Source of the DNA: Streptomyces sp. BK239
GTDB taxonomy: Bacteria; Actinomycetota; Actinomycetes; Streptomycetales; Streptomycetaceae
NCBI RefSeq assembly: GCF_004217285.1
Contig: NZ_SHKS01000005.1
Location: forward strand, 62,001 to 126,000
Direction: 5' to 3'
Length of the DNA stretch: 64,000 nt
Positions 25,585-36,021 of this stretch are shown here, piece by piece (positions within the stretch are counted from its first letter, which is position 1; each line of letters begins with the position of its first letter). A program made the translations under genes and the position numbers. The notes under the pieces were generated by a model. That model saw only the letters and a list, made by a program, of their open reading frames with translations. It was not told the origin of the DNA and made no database searches.

Positions 25585-25740
25585 ACCAACACACCGACGC
25601 GACACGTCCCCCACCCCCACCCGGGTGACCCCACAACCACCGGCACCCCCACCACCCCCACGACCACCGCCCACCGAACAACCTCCGATCGGCGGCAGCC
25701 AAACCACTCCCCCGAGTGAAGCCCCCCCCGCCCGAGCGCC

Positions 25741-25765
25741 GCAGGCAAAGGCAGGCAAAGGCAGG
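25741..25765. repeat. 10-bp tandem repeat (2.5 units)
   Basis: GCAGGCAAAG occurs twice and is followed by GCAGG, right beside the terminator hairpin of the cold-shock gene. On the minus strand it reads CTTTGCCTGC and gives short T runs after the hairpin. Confidence 0.7.
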
Positions 25766-25799
25766 AGCCCCACCGCCACAACAGTGGCGCGGGGCTCCT
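25763..25799 (-). terminator. Stem-loop terminator of the cold-shock gene
   Basis: GGAGCCCC at 25764-25771 pairs with GGGGCTCC at 25791-25798, and CGCCAC pairs with GTGGCG inside it. It lies about 40 bp after the cold-shock stop codon and is followed on the minus strand by CCTTTGCC. Confidence 0.75.
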
Positions 25800-25840
25800 T
25801 GGGTACTGCTCTCAGACTTGCGATGTCACGGACGTGACGA

Positions 25841-26044
25841 TCAGACGGGGGTGACGTTCTCCGCCTGCGGGCCCTTCGGGCCCTGAGTCACGTCGAAGGA
25901 GACCTGCTGGTTCTCCTCCAGGGAACGGAAGCCCTGCGCGTTGATCGCCGAGTAGTGGACGAAGACGTCGGGGCCGCCGCCTTCCTGGGCGATGAAGCCA
26001 AAGCCCTTTTCGGCGTTGAACCACTTCACGGTTCCGGTAGCCAT
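25841..26044 (-). CDS. Cold-shock protein (CspA family)
   Basis: A 67-residue single cold-shock domain, the normal size. It starts [18 protein letters not shown], with RNP1 (KGFGFI, residues about 13-18) and RNP2 (VFVHYSAI, about 27-34) intact. It binds single-stranded RNA and DNA as an RNA chaperone. The ATG has a strong AAGGAGG site. The leader upstream carries a 10-bp hairpin (26138-26166), which may take part in control of this gene. Streptomyces have several such genes, so I do not assign a specific symbol. Confidence 0.95.
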   Translation of the reverse strand: MATGTVKWFNAEKGFGFIAQEGGGPDVFVHYSAINAQGFRSLEENQQVSFDVTQGPKGPQAENVTPV

Positions 26045-26137
26045 AAGCCCTCCTTGGGCCCAAAGGGTTGCCCTGCTCCAGAACCCTGCAAGCGTGAAAG
26101 CTAGTGCCGCACAACTGCATACGTCTGAAAACGACGA

Positions 26138-26166
26138 GAGCCCGCGGTTACATGCTCCGCAGGCTC
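26138..26166 (-). promoter_or_regulatory. Leader hairpin upstream of the cold-shock gene
   Basis: On the minus strand GAGCCTGCGG pairs over 10 positions (one G-U) with CCGCGGGCTC around a 9-nt loop, followed by TCGTCGTTTT. It lies about 95 nt before the start codon. It could be an attenuator in a long leader or the end of an upstream transcript. Confidence 0.5.
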
Positions 26167-26320
26167 TGTACTGCAAGGGAAACCAAACTGCAACTTGCGG
26201 CGAGCCTAGCACGCAGGCAGCCGAACGCAATAGAGGTCAAGATCACGTCACCCGAATGTTTGAACATCAGGAGAAGCGGTTGACTGAGGGGCCGGGGACA
26301 GGAGCGTACCGGACGGGGTC

Positions 26321-27181
<861 letters not shown>

Positions 27182-27190
27182 CCCTCACGG

Positions 27191-27227
27191 CCCCCACCAG
27201 GCGCGCTGCCCGCGCGCCAGGTGGGGG
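27191..27227. terminator. Bidirectional stem-loop terminator between mqnA and the EssC-like gene
   Basis: CCCCCACC-A-GGCGCGC at 27191-27206 pairs with GCGCGCC-A-GGTGGGGG at 27212-27227 around a 5-nt loop: 15 bp with one A-A mismatch. It lies between two convergent genes. Confidence 0.8.
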
Positions 27228-27279
27228 GGTGGGGCGCAGGCGCACGGGCACCGTGCGCCCCGGGCAGGCCGCCCGTCGG

Positions 27280-30200
27280 CTACATCGGCGTCGTGACGGT
27301 GAAGTGCTCTCCGGTGCCCAGATGCAGCATCCCCTTGCCGGGGGTGATCGGCCCGCCGACCATGCTGCGGTTCGTACGGATGCCGATCAATTCGCCCGCC
27401 GACGACTCCTGCGGTGACAGCAGGACCCCGCGCCGGGCCTTCTTCGCGTCGACCTGCCAGCCCGAGAAGCCGTCGCAGATCTCGTCCTCGTCCCCCGCGA
27501 TGACCACGGCGAGCCCCTGCTCGGCACCGCGCTCGATGATCCGCTTGAAGACGTCCTCAGCGTCGCAGTCGTCCAGCACCTCGGCATCGTCCACCAGGAC
27601 GACGATCGGCTCCTCGGGCGAGGCCGAGCCGAGGATCTCGTCGAGTTCGTCCTCGTCGACGTCCCGCCCGGTGAAGACCTTCAACACGCCGTCGCGACCT
27701 TCCAGATCCCGCAACGGGGACTGGCGCGGCGCCGCGATCACCATACGGACGCCCTGGGCGGCGTAGGAGCGGGCGAAGTTCATCAGCACCGTGCTGCGGC
27801 CCGACTTCGCCGGACCTCCGATCACGAAGGCCGGGACCCCCTGGGCGAGATCGGGACCGAACGCGCTCAGCTCGTCCCCGCCGACTCCCACCAAGGCCCA
27901 CAGCCTGGACGCCGGCGACTGCGGGTCGCGCATGGCCCACGCTTCGTCGAACGAGATGCGGCTGGGCAGCACGTCGACCCGGAAGGGCCGTCGCGACCGC
28001 GGCACCTCGGCGTCCCGGACGACCGCCGCCTCGCCGATGGCGGTCAGCGCGGCGGCCTGGCCCTGGCCGGTCGTGTCCCCGGAAAGCAGCGCGAACTGCG
28101 TCTCCGTGGCCGTCCCGCCGCGGAAGGCACGACCGGGCGGGATCTCCTCGGGGATCTTGCGGGGGTGGATGTCCAGCATGGAGAAGTCGCCGCGGTCCGC
28201 GAGGCGCAGACCGTACTTGTCCTCGGTGAGGGAGGCGATCCTTCCGGTGAGGAGCTGACGGTCACCGGTGATGACGAGATGGACGCCGACGCTCGCGCCC
28301 TCGCGCATCATCGCCATGATCCGGTCGGTGAGATCTCCGTGGTCGTGCTCGCCCAGGGTCGGCAGCCAGCCCTCCCACCGGTCCAGCAGCAGCACGATGT
28401 GCGGCAGCCGTTCGTCCGCCGCGGCGGCGGCTCGCTGCTCCGCGATGTCGGCGTACCCCTTCTCGGCCAACAGGTCCTGTCGACGCGACACTTCACCGGA
28501 GAGCCGGCCCATGAGCCGCACGACCCGCTCGAGTTGGTTGCGGCTGACCACCGCGCCGCAGTGCGGCAACTGGGTGAGCGGATTGAGGGCGCCGTTGCCG
28601 CAGTCGATGCCGTAGAGGTGGACATCGGCGCAGGACAGCGTACGGGCCAGTGAGCCGGCGATGGTGCGCAGCAGTTGTGACCGGCCGGAACGCGGTGCAC
28701 CGGCCACCAGCAGGTGCCCGAAGGAGGCGAAGTCGACGACGACCGGGCGGCGGGCCTGGTCGGAGGGCAGATCCTCGACGCCGTACGGGGCGGGGCGCAG
28801 GGCCCCCTGCGACTGCGGGGTCGGGATGTCGTCGAGGAGCAGGGTCTCGTCCAGTGCGGGCAGCCAGGGGGAGTGCTGGGCCGGGATGCCCAACACCCGG
28901 TTCGCCTCACGGACCGCGTCGACGAGGACTTTCAAGTCGGTGATCTCGTCGTCCTCACGCGCCTCCGCCTTGGGTTTCACCAGTGCGGCCCGTCCGAGAT
29001 CCGGCCAGGCGAGCGGTCCGGCCCAGGGGGCGAGCGCCGCCGGGTCCGCGGCCCCCGGCCGACGGCCGCCGACCCGGCCGGACTGGAAGGGGATGAGGGA
29101 GGCGTGCCCGAGTCGGACGTACGCGCGGCCGGGCGTGCTCTTGGAGATGTGCCCGGCCTCCGGCGCGTCGATGACGTCGGAGGACTCACCGGCGTCGGTG
29201 ACGCGCAGCGCGATACGGAGGTTGGTGTTGGCCCGGATCTCCGGCGAGACGACACCGCTGGGGCGCTGCGTGGCCAGCAGGAGGTGGATGCCGAGGGAAC
29301 GGCCCCGCTGGGCGATGTTGACCAGGCCGGTCACGAAGTCCGGCAGATCGCGCACCATCGACGCGAACTCGTCGATCACGATGAGCAGTCGGGGCACCGG
29401 CGGGTGTGACGGGTCCCGTCGCACGAGGTCCTGGTAGTCCTCGATGTCTTTGGCGTCGGCGGCGGCCAGGATGTGCTCGCGCCGTTTCAGCTCGGCTCCC
29501 AGCGACTCCAGCGCGCGCTCGACGAGGTGGGCGTCGAGGTCGGTGACCATGCCGACCGTGTGCGGCAGCTGCACACAGTCCTTGAAAGCGGAGCCGCCCT
29601 TGTAGTCGACCAGGACGAACGTCATGTTCTCCGGGGTGTTGGACACCGCGAGAGCCGCCACGATCGTCTGCAGCAGCTCGGACTTGCCGGAGCCGGTCGT
29701 ACCGGCGATGAGGCCGTGTGGGCCGTCCCTGCGCAGGTCGATACCGAAGGGCCCGTCGTAAGACTCACCGATGACGGCCGTCGTCGACTGCCCGCCCAGC
29801 CGCCATCGCGCGGAGATCGCGTCGGGCGTCGGCGGCTCAAGCTGCAGCACGTCGAGGAGTCGGCTGGAGGACGGCAGCGCGGAGTCCTCGGTCTCCCCGC
29901 TGATGTCGCGCAGCGCCGACAGGGACCGGGACAGTCGCCCGCACCAGGCGGCGGAGACGAAGTCGGGCCGCACCCCCGTTTTGCGCCGGGCCCCGCTCTG
30001 CTCGACGCGCAGCCGCAGTTCGAGGTCCCGCCCGGCGTCCTCCAGCGGCTGCTGGGCAGTCTGGTGCCAGGCGTGGAAGGAGGGGAAACCGCCTGCCGGC
30101 TGCCCGGCGGCGAGCAGGGGAGCGGCCGCAGGATCCTCGACGGTACGCGGCTCAGCCACGGCGACGGCCTGGCACTCGCCCGGCAGGAACCGTTCCTCCT

Positions 30201-31860
30201 CGTCCAGGCAGATCGCGTACATGGCGACGGCCGGGCCCTCCCGCAGCAGCCGTACGACACCCGGCAGCGATCGCAGCCGTCGTGAGCCGTCCCAGACGAC
30301 GACGAGGTCGGGGTCGGAGAAGGCGGGGCCGTCCCCCTTGCGCCCGGTCTCCTTGAGAGCCTTCTGGCGGGCATCGAGGATCTGCGTCAGCTCGCCGACC
30401 CGAGCGCTCACGGTCTCGGAGTCGGTCCCGATGAGCACGTTGACGTCCTGACCGCCCGAAGGCCTGACATGCGGCAGCCAGCGCACCCAGTCCCACCGGG
30501 CGCGCGCGTCGTGGTCCGTGAGCACGTAGAACTGCACGTCCATCGGGCTGTGCAGCACCGCGGTCTGCGCGACCGCCCAACGCCCGAGCGCCTGCGCGGA
30601 TTCGCCGGGCCCCGCGATTCCGACGACGCCGAGGTCCCTGAGCGGCAGCGCGACGGGCGCGTCCTCGATCTTCCAGGTGACCTGGCGCTTGTGCTCGTCC
30701 TGCTCGGGATCGTCGAGAACCACCTCGGAGCGGACCCGGCCCGTGCCGACCCGCAGCAGGAGATGGTCTGCGTCGGTGCGGCGCCGTTCCCACAGACGGG
30801 TACGGGGCCCGGTGCCGAAGGTGAGGACAGCGGCCGGATCGGGTATCGCCTGACGTCGGTCCGATCGCTCGACGACCAGCGCCTCCTGAGCTTCGCGCTC
30901 GATCCGCTCCTTGTGCTCCTTGTACTCCTTCACTTGTTTGGCGTGCGACTTGCGGCCGTGCTTCTTGTCCATGAAGTAGTTGCCGAAGAGCAGCAGCGGA
31001 CTCATCACCGCCATGATCAGGTAGTACCAGCGACCGAAGATCATGACAGAGACGACGGCGCCGACGAGCGGGAACAGCGCCATCAGCCACGGCAGGGGTC
31101 GTGCCTCGTACTCCCCGGGCGGGTTCGGCAGCCGGAAGTGCGTCTTCCGTTCCGCCGGCCGAAGCCGGGGCGGTCTGTTGTAGTCGAGACCGGCGCCGTC
31201 CTCGGACCACTTCAGGGCGGCGTTGGGCGGGGTGTATCCGATGACCTCCAACAGCGTGTTACCGAGCGCGAGTTGGGCGCCGAGGGGCCAGTCTCCGCCG
31301 GTGAAGGGTTCGCCGTCGAGTCGGGGGGTGTCTTCGTCGTCCTCGGTTTCTCCGCGGAGCGTGACGGTGCATTCGCCGTCGATGGCGAGGGAGAGGGTGG
31401 CGGCGCGTGCCGGGAGTTCGGGATCGTCGATCCGCAGGTGTGCGGCGGGCCCGCTTCCGATGTCGTACCGCCCGACGCCGAGCCGGTGCACGGCGCCTGC
31501 GGCAGGCCCGCCGACTACGCGGAACTCCAATACCCCGGTGGGCTCGCCGAGGAGACACCCGGCCGGATCGCGCAGGCTGACGATGGCGCCCTCGCGCAGT
31601 GGCGAACCGACGACATTCGCGGCGGGGTCGAGGGCGTACCCGTCGACGAAGGCCTGCACGGTCCGCTCGGGCAGCTGCCGGCCCCCGATGGGGACGACTT
31701 CAGCGCCGGCGTCCTCATGACTGCCGAGCCGGTCGGGGCCGGCGACGTGCCGGGCCAACTCCCGGACGATGTCACCGACGGAGGACTCCGGATCGGCGTC
31801 GAGTACGACGTCGGCGCTGGAGCCGCCGATCGGGTCGACGACGGTCAGACTCAGGCGCAC
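27280..31860 (-). CDS. EssC/EccC-like type VII secretion ATPase (FtsK/SpoIIIE family)
   Basis: A 1526-residue protein with the EssC layout. An N-terminal FHA-like region (about 1-200) is followed by two membrane helices (about 255-297, PWLMALFPLVGAVVSVMIF) and three FtsK/SpoIIIE ATPase domains. Domain 1 has an intact Walker A (AGTTGSGKSELL, about 715) and Walker B (LLIVIDEFASM, about 826). Domains 2 and 3 have Arg in place of the P-loop Lys (GAPRSGRSQLL, about 1055; GPAKSGRSTVL, about 1350), as is usual for regulatory substrate-binding domains. The start is GTG 31860, preceded by GGAGGA. It is divergent from an Esx-like gene. No other type VII core subunit is seen nearby. Confidence 0.88.
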   Translation of the reverse strand: MRLSLTVVDPIGGSSADVVLDADPESSVGDIVRELARHVAGPDRLGSHEDAGAEVVPIGGRQLPERTVQAFVDGYALDPAANVVGSPLREGAIVSLRDPAGCLLGEPTGVLEFRVVGGPAAGAVHRLGVGRYDIGSGPAAHLRIDDPELPARAATLSLAIDGECTVTLRGETEDDEDTPRLDGEPFTGGDWPLGAQLALGNTLLEVIGYTPPNAALKWSEDGAGLDYNRPPRLRPAERKTHFRLPNPPGEYEARPLPWLMALFPLVGAVVSVMIFGRWYYLIMAVMSPLLLFGNYFMDKKHGRKSHAKQVKEYKEHKERIEREAQEALVVERSDRRQAIPDPAAVLTFGTGPRTRLWERRRTDADHLLLRVGTGRVRSEVVLDDPEQDEHKRQVTWKIEDAPVALPLRDLGVVGIAGPGESAQALGRWAVAQTAVLHSPMDVQFYVLTDHDARARWDWVRWLPHVRPSGGQDVNVLIGTDSETVSARVGELTQILDARQKALKETGRKGDGPAFSDPDLVVVWDGSRRLRSLPGVVRLLREGPAVAMYAICLDEEERFLPGECQAVAVAEPRTVEDPAAAPLLAAGQPAGGFPSFHAWHQTAQQPLEDAGRDLELRLRVEQSGARRKTGVRPDFVSAAWCGRLSRSLSALRDISGETEDSALPSSSRLLDVLQLEPPTPDAISARWRLGGQSTTAVIGESYDGPFGIDLRRDGPHGLIAGTTGSGKSELLQTIVAALAVSNTPENMTFVLVDYKGGSAFKDCVQLPHTVGMVTDLDAHLVERALESLGAELKRREHILAAADAKDIEDYQDLVRRDPSHPPVPRLLIVIDEFASMVRDLPDFVTGLVNIAQRGRSLGIHLLLATQRPSGVVSPEIRANTNLRIALRVTDAGESSDVIDAPEAGHISKSTPGRAYVRLGHASLIPFQSGRVGGRRPGAADPAALAPWAGPLAWPDLGRAALVKPKAEAREDDEITDLKVLVDAVREANRVLGIPAQHSPWLPALDETLLLDDIPTPQSQGALRPAPYGVEDLPSDQARRPVVVDFASFGHLLVAGAPRSGRSQLLRTIAGSLARTLSCADVHLYGIDCGNGALNPLTQLPHCGAVVSRNQLERVVRLMGRLSGEVSRRQDLLAEKGYADIAEQRAAAAADERLPHIVLLLDRWEGWLPTLGEHDHGDLTDRIMAMMREGASVGVHLVITGDRQLLTGRIASLTEDKYGLRLADRGDFSMLDIHPRKIPEEIPPGRAFRGGTATETQFALLSGDTTGQGQAAALTAIGEAAVVRDAEVPRSRRPFRVDVLPSRISFDEAWAMRDPQSPASRLWALVGVGGDELSAFGPDLAQGVPAFVIGGPAKSGRSTVLMNFARSYAAQGVRMVIAAPRQSPLRDLEGRDGVLKVFTGRDVDEDELDEILGSASPEEPIVVLVDDAEVLDDCDAEDVFKRIIERGAEQGLAVVIAGDEDEICDGFSGWQVDAKKARRGVLLSPQESSAGELIGIRTNRSMVGGPITPGKGMLHLGTGEHFTVTTPM

Positions 31861-32136
31861 GAATCGTCCTCCTAGCTGGCTCCCCGCCGACCGCCCCGTC
31901 CGGGCTGCGGCCGCCCCCGGAACGCCGAACACAGTCGAAGCGACCTTAGCCCTCCGCGCTTTGGCCGACGCAACAGGATGTGCACCGGTTCACGAATCCC
32001 GCGCCTGACGGGCCTGTGAGCCCACTGGCCCCACCCGTAGACTCTTTGCGCATGCGGACACCGGCGGTCTGCCGCCGATCCGCGTATGAGCCACGGGGGA
32101 AAGCCCTGCGGCGACACAACGGGAGGGAGAGCCGCC

Positions 32137-32442
32137 ATGGCCAAGGGCAAGGACGCAGACCTCACTTATGCCGAGATGGAGAAGGTCGCCAACGACCTGA
32201 TCACCGACATGGGCAACCTGGAGGACCAGCTTCAGGGAGTGGAGAAGCGGGTCAAGAACCTCGTCGAGAACGGCTTCACCACCCAGAAGGCCTCCGGCGC
32301 CTACGAGGAGTCCATGCGCGACTTCACGAAGGGCGCGACGAAGACGATCAAGGGCCTCGAGGGACTCTCGGACTTCCTGAAGAAGGCGAAGCAGGCTTAC
32401 GAGGACCTGGACGAGCAGCTGGCGCGCGGCTCGAAGGGCTGA
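32137..32442 (+). CDS. Esx/WXG100-like small helical protein
   Basis: A 101-residue protein that is almost entirely two long charged helices, MEKVANDLITDMGNLEDQLQ and GAYEESMRDFTKGATKTI, separated by a turn at residues about 45-52 (VENGFTTQKA). Size, hairpin fold and position divergent from the EssC-like gene fit the WXG100 family of secreted type VII substrates, but the Trp of the WxG turn is replaced (NGF). GGGAGGGA lies 8 nt before the ATG at 32137. A strong terminator follows directly, so it is probably a single-gene transcript. Confidence 0.78.
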   Translation: MAKGKDADLTYAEMEKVANDLITDMGNLEDQLQGVEKRVKNLVENGFTTQKASGAYEESMRDFTKGATKTIKGLEGLSDFLKKAKQAYEDLDEQLARGSKG

Positions 32443-32461
32443 CCCCGCGCGGCTCAGCGCA

Positions 32462-32497
32462 CCGGTGCGACGGGACAAGAACCCCCCGTCGCACCGG
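32462..32497 (+). terminator. Stem-loop terminator after the Esx-like gene
   Basis: CCGGTGCGACGGG at 32462-32474 and CCCGTCGCACCGG at 32485-32497 form a perfect 13-bp stem with a 10-nt loop, 20 bp after the stop codon. Confidence 0.85.
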
Positions 32498-32639
32498 ACT
32501 GTCCGGGCTCCGTCCCCTGACTACCGCTGGTCGACAGGAGCGCCGTCTTCGGCGACATGGTTGAGCGGGACTTCGAAGTCAGGGCGGACAATCCGATCCC
32601 GTTCGGCATCGTGGCCTGAACGGTGCAGGGGGAGAGAAC

Positions 32640-33980
32640 GTGGCCGACCGGATGTCGGGGCCATTGAGCGAGCCGGTGGCGCGGCCGCGCTGCATGCGCG
32701 CCCACGCCGCCCAAGTCGTACGGCAAGCCCGGATCTACGCCGACGGCCGCAATCTCGTCGTCCGCGGCCGGCGGATGCGGGAGCGCCGGTACCCGGTGGG
32801 CGCTGCGGGGATCCGGCGTGCCGTTCTCATCCCTCCGGGCGACCGTTGGGAGACCGTGTCCAGGCGTTCGTGGGAGCGATGGGGAACTCTCGTCCTGCGG
32901 ACTGAGAGCGGGGAAGACGTCCTGACGTTGCCGCTTGCGGAGTGGCTGCCCGAGGCGGGCGTTGTCGGGGCGGCTGAGATGAAGCCGGCGCAGTGCCTGC
33001 GGCGGACGGGGTTGGGTGAACTGGTCACCCGGCTCGGTCTCCGACTGGAAGAGAGCTCCCCGCCGTCCGCCACCGGTCGTGCCGAGGGCTCGGGAAGCCG
33101 AGCGGACCGGGTGATCCTGGCTGATCTGCCTCGCTGGCACTTGTGGTCCAGGGTTCTGGGTGTCTTTGGCTGGTTTCTTGCCCTGGTCGTCGCCTTCGCC
33201 GCCAAGGCATCCTGGGTGCTCCCCATCGCCGCAGGATGCCTTCTCCTGGTGCCGGCTTCGGACGCGATCCTGCGCACCCGTGCCTGGTGGAGCAACCGAC
33301 GGGATCTGCGCCCCGGTGGCCGCTTTGCCGAGTCCGTGGTGATCACCCCTTCGCCGCAAGCCGGGTCCTGGGCGACACGGCGCTTCCTGCGCACAGCATC
33401 GCTCCAGGTGCTGTGCGACGAGGTGGTGCTGACCAACACCGTCGGTGCAGAACGCTGGCTCGGACGGAACGGCGCACACGGTGTCGCGCGGCTGGTGCGA
33501 CTCGTCGCCGGAAACTCGGGACAGCCCCTCGGGGTCGAACTGCGGGACGGCAATGGGGACACCCGGGCCCTCTTGCCGTGGCGGTACTGGTTCGCGGGCC
33601 CACAGGGTGCACAGCGCTGGTCGGACCTCGTGAAGGCGCTGACGGTACCGGTAACGGACGAGCAGGTTGGGCGGGCTGCACAGGAAGAGCCCTCATGGCG
33701 AGGACACTTGTACGCGGCGGACGCCCGCAGTATGTCCCCCCTCAAGGTAAAGGACGCCCGCAGGGAGACCAGTTGGAACCGTTCGGTCATCGGCGGTGGC
33801 GAGCTTATGCTCATCCCGTTCTTCAGTGCATGGCTGGCAATTCTGCTCTTCGGCGACAACGCCCTGGCCCGCGTCACAGGTGCACTCGCCTGGTTGACCA
33901 TCGCGGCTGAACTCGCTCCGGCGTTTGCGGCCTCCCTGAGAAGCAGATTCTCGTACGACAAGGCGGACGAGAGCCCGTAG
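32640..33980 (+). CDS. Membrane protein of the type VII-like locus, unknown function
   Basis: A 446-residue protein not assigned to a family. Residues about 1-165 are soluble and rich in Arg. Two membrane helices follow at about 175-215 (VFGWFLALVVAFAAKASWVLPIAAGCLLLVPAS, in two halves), then a beta-rich soluble part (about 225-375), and a second hydrophobic pair at about 390-435 (LIPFFSAWLAILLF, VTGALAWLTIAAELA). Repeated Trp-Arg pairs are notable. GGGGGAGAG lies 5 nt before the GTG. Its neighbours suggest a secretion-related role (inference only). Codon use is somewhat less GC-rich than in the backbone genes. Confidence 0.7.
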   Translation: MADRMSGPLSEPVARPRCMRAHAAQVVRQARIYADGRNLVVRGRRMRERRYPVGAAGIRRAVLIPPGDRWETVSRRSWERWGTLVLRTESGEDVLTLPLAEWLPEAGVVGAAEMKPAQCLRRTGLGELVTRLGLRLEESSPPSATGRAEGSGSRADRVILADLPRWHLWSRVLGVFGWFLALVVAFAAKASWVLPIAAGCLLLVPASDAILRTRAWWSNRRDLRPGGRFAESVVITPSPQAGSWATRRFLRTASLQVLCDEVVLTNTVGAERWLGRNGAHGVARLVRLVAGNSGQPLGVELRDGNGDTRALLPWRYWFAGPQGAQRWSDLVKALTVPVTDEQVGRAAQEEPSWRGHLYAADARSMSPLKVKDARRETSWNRSVIGGGELMLIPFFSAWLAILLFGDNALARVTGALAWLTIAAELAPAFAASLRSRFSYDKADESP

Positions 33981-34033
33981 CCGCGTGACCTCAGCGTCGT
34001 CTGACGACACTCACACCGTAGGAGAAGCCGCTC

Positions 34034-34606
34034 GTGAGCGAGCAAACAGGTCTGCCTTTCGGGCAGTTCATGGGGGATGACGGGGGCGTCCACGAGATGG
34101 TTCCTGCGGCAGCCATCATTGGAGTGCCCGAAGCGAAAGCAGCAGCGGAGAGGTATGGACGTGAAGTGCGTTTCGACTTCTTGGACGACCGGGCCGTTCA
34201 TTGGCTGCTGTTCTATCGGTGGGAAGACAATCGGAAGTGGCGCGGGCGTGGGTGCCTGGCTGGCATTCTCATGTCTGTTCTCGCGATCTTTCCTTGGCCG
34301 TACTGGGATCTGGTGGTGTCGCAGAAGCCCCGTCCGTTCCGGATCGCCTTCCTCTGCGTGACCGCGATGCTCGTTTTCGGACTACTGGTGGGACTCTATC
34401 TGTGGCGACGCCCTAGCCTGCTCGACCCCTCCTTGCGAAATGTACGCATCAGGGCCCGCCGGTATAGGAAAATCGTGGGAATTGCGAGACGTGGTGGAGC
34501 CGATATCCCACCCATGTATCCCTACTACGGGATGTATGCCTCGTCCCGGAAATTCTTTCCCGACGCGCCTGAACTTCCCGTTCCGCCGACGGGACAGGCA
34601 TCGTGA
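34034..34606 (+). CDS. Small membrane protein of the type VII-like locus, unknown function
   Basis: A 190-residue protein with a soluble N-terminal part (about 1-70), two membrane helices (about 76-95 and 106-125: GILMSVLAIFPWPYWDLVV, IAFLCVTAMLVFGLLVGLYLW) and a basic, Tyr/Pro-rich C-terminal tail (MYPYYGMYASSRKF). It follows the previous membrane gene after 53 bp and is probably co-transcribed. Its base composition is visibly lower in GC than the menaquinone genes, which hints at separate ancestry. No family recognised. Confidence 0.65.
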   Translation: MSEQTGLPFGQFMGDDGGVHEMVPAAAIIGVPEAKAAAERYGREVRFDFLDDRAVHWLLFYRWEDNRKWRGRGCLAGILMSVLAIFPWPYWDLVVSQKPRPFRIAFLCVTAMLVFGLLVGLYLWRRPSLLDPSLRNVRIRARRYRKIVGIARRGGADIPPMYPYYGMYASSRKFFPDAPELPVPPTGQAS

Positions 34607-34706
34607 CCGTTCCAGGCGGGTGACGGGTGGATCCTCCAGCCTCGTGCGTTGCGGCCCTCACCTCACCATGCCGACGTCATCCGATCAGTGCCCACGTTGA
34701 GAACGC

Positions 34707-35348
34707 TCAATGTGTCGCCCCGGGAAGTCGGAGCGTTCGCGCGAAGTCGTCCAGTGCTTCCATTGCCGCGGCGATTACTTCCGGATCGTCATGGTGGCCG
34801 CGTAGCAGGACATCGGGGACGCTGGGCGGCGTGTGCCAGTGGTACGTCACCGAGGTCATCATGATCGTGCTGTCCGCAGGGTAGGAGCGGGTGACTCGGA
34901 CCCCGTCTGTGCCCAGGTGTGGAGAGGCAAACGGAACACTGCCGGTTCGCTGCTGCCACTCAGGGATGTCCGGATGCGGAACCGTGGACGCGGTGATTCC
35001 CTCGCAGGATGACGCGTCATGGGCCTCGCAGTGGATACGGGTGGCGTGCATCACCAGCGGCATGTAGGTCAGCGGTACGGGGTGGTAGATGAATGCCTCG
35101 TCGACCTGGAGCTTTTCCCGGAGCGTGAAGATCGTCTGCTCGTAAAAGCTCTTGTGGAATCGGCGGAGTTTGCGGGTGAGTTCGGTCTCGTGAATGGCAG
35201 CCAGCCCGGTCAGGTGCAGGTCCAGCCATTCCTTGAAGGTCTTCTTGTCGATCTGCAGGTGAAGATAACCCCAGAGGCCTGGGTTGGCATCCGTGTCGAT
35301 GTGGAGCGGGGCGCCGAGGTCGGTGCTCCACAGGGTGCCTTCGGACAT
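34707..35348 (-). CDS. Conserved hypothetical soluble protein of the type VII-like locus
   Basis: A 213-residue soluble protein with no signal peptide or membrane helix and no family I recognise. It has a moderately acidic mixed alpha/beta sequence with several aromatic and His residues (PGLWGYLHLQI, FYEQTIFTLREKLQ, MTSVTYHWHTPP). It is the last gene of a minus-strand run that begins with Esx-like and coiled-coil proteins, 40 bp after the next gene upstream. By position it could be a chaperone, adaptor or immunity protein; nothing in the sequence decides between these. Confidence 0.6.
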   Translation of the reverse strand: MSEGTLWSTDLGAPLHIDTDANPGLWGYLHLQIDKKTFKEWLDLHLTGLAAIHETELTRKLRRFHKSFYEQTIFTLREKLQVDEAFIYHPVPLTYMPLVMHATRIHCEAHDASSCEGITASTVPHPDIPEWQQRTGSVPFASPHLGTDGVRVTRSYPADSTIMMTSVTYHWHTPPSVPDVLLRGHHDDPEVIAAAMEALDDFARTLRLPGATH

Positions 35349-35388
35349 GAGTGGTCTCTTTCTTCGGGGAGCACGGCAGAAGGGGCCC

Positions 35389-36021
35389 TCAGGCGTAACT
35401 CCACCGGAACGTGCCCATCACGGCATCGAACAACTCTACGAGGGTGTCGTAGAAGGCGGGATCCGAGCCGGGCGCGATCAGGGCGCTGAAGGAGAAGGTG
35501 AGGTACTGATCGGGGGCGCTGTCCGGGACCGGAACGAAGTACTCGACCTGGCGGTGAGCGACGTCGATGCCCTTGGCTGTGTCGGCGGGTACGTCTCGCT
35601 CGGAGCGCAGGGCCGCAGTGTCGTCGAGCTCCCGCGACTGGGCACCGGGAGTCACGGAGGCGAGCGCGGCAAGGACCGCTTCCGGACCACTGCTGGGCCT
35701 GACCGGCGGAATCTCGATCGGCTGGGAAGCCACGATCGAGACGGGCAACACGATGCCGTGGAGGCGTTCGGTGGGGAGGTAGAGGGTCATTCCTCCCTTG
35801 GCCCTGGCCCGGCGAATGACCTTCTTCATCTCCTGGGTGAGCTTGAGCCGGGCTTTCGGAATGTCATCCTTGGGGAAGCCGACGGGCAACTGTGCGACGG
35901 CCTTGCGGACGATGCGGTCCATCGCTTCCTCGGTCCCCGTGCGCAGCGGAATCACGTCCCAGCCGGGTGGCGGCACGAGGTTGAAGCCGTTCGGGGCCCG
36001 GCGGTGCTCAGCGGTGGCCAT
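35389..36021 (-). CDS. Conserved hypothetical soluble protein of the type VII-like locus
   Basis: A 210-residue soluble protein with the opening NGFNLVPPPGWDVIPLRT (about residues 11-28), which resembles the fold-start of small LpqN/Mog1-like domains found near secretion systems, but the likeness is weak. It has a basic helical middle (ARLKLTQEMKKVIRRARAKGG) and no signal peptide. The ATG at 36021 was preferred to one 9 codons earlier because it fits the overlap with the upstream membrane gene (14 bp). Function unknown; its neighbours suggest accessory work for type VII export. Confidence 0.6.
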   Translation of the reverse strand: MATAEHRRAPNGFNLVPPPGWDVIPLRTGTEEAMDRIVRKAVAQLPVGFPKDDIPKARLKLTQEMKKVIRRARAKGGMTLYLPTERLHGIVLPVSIVASQPIEIPPVRPSSGPEAVLAALASVTPGAQSRELDDTAALRSERDVPADTAKGIDVAHRQVEYFVPVPDSAPDQYLTFSFSALIAPGSDPAFYDTLVELFDAVMGTFRWSYA

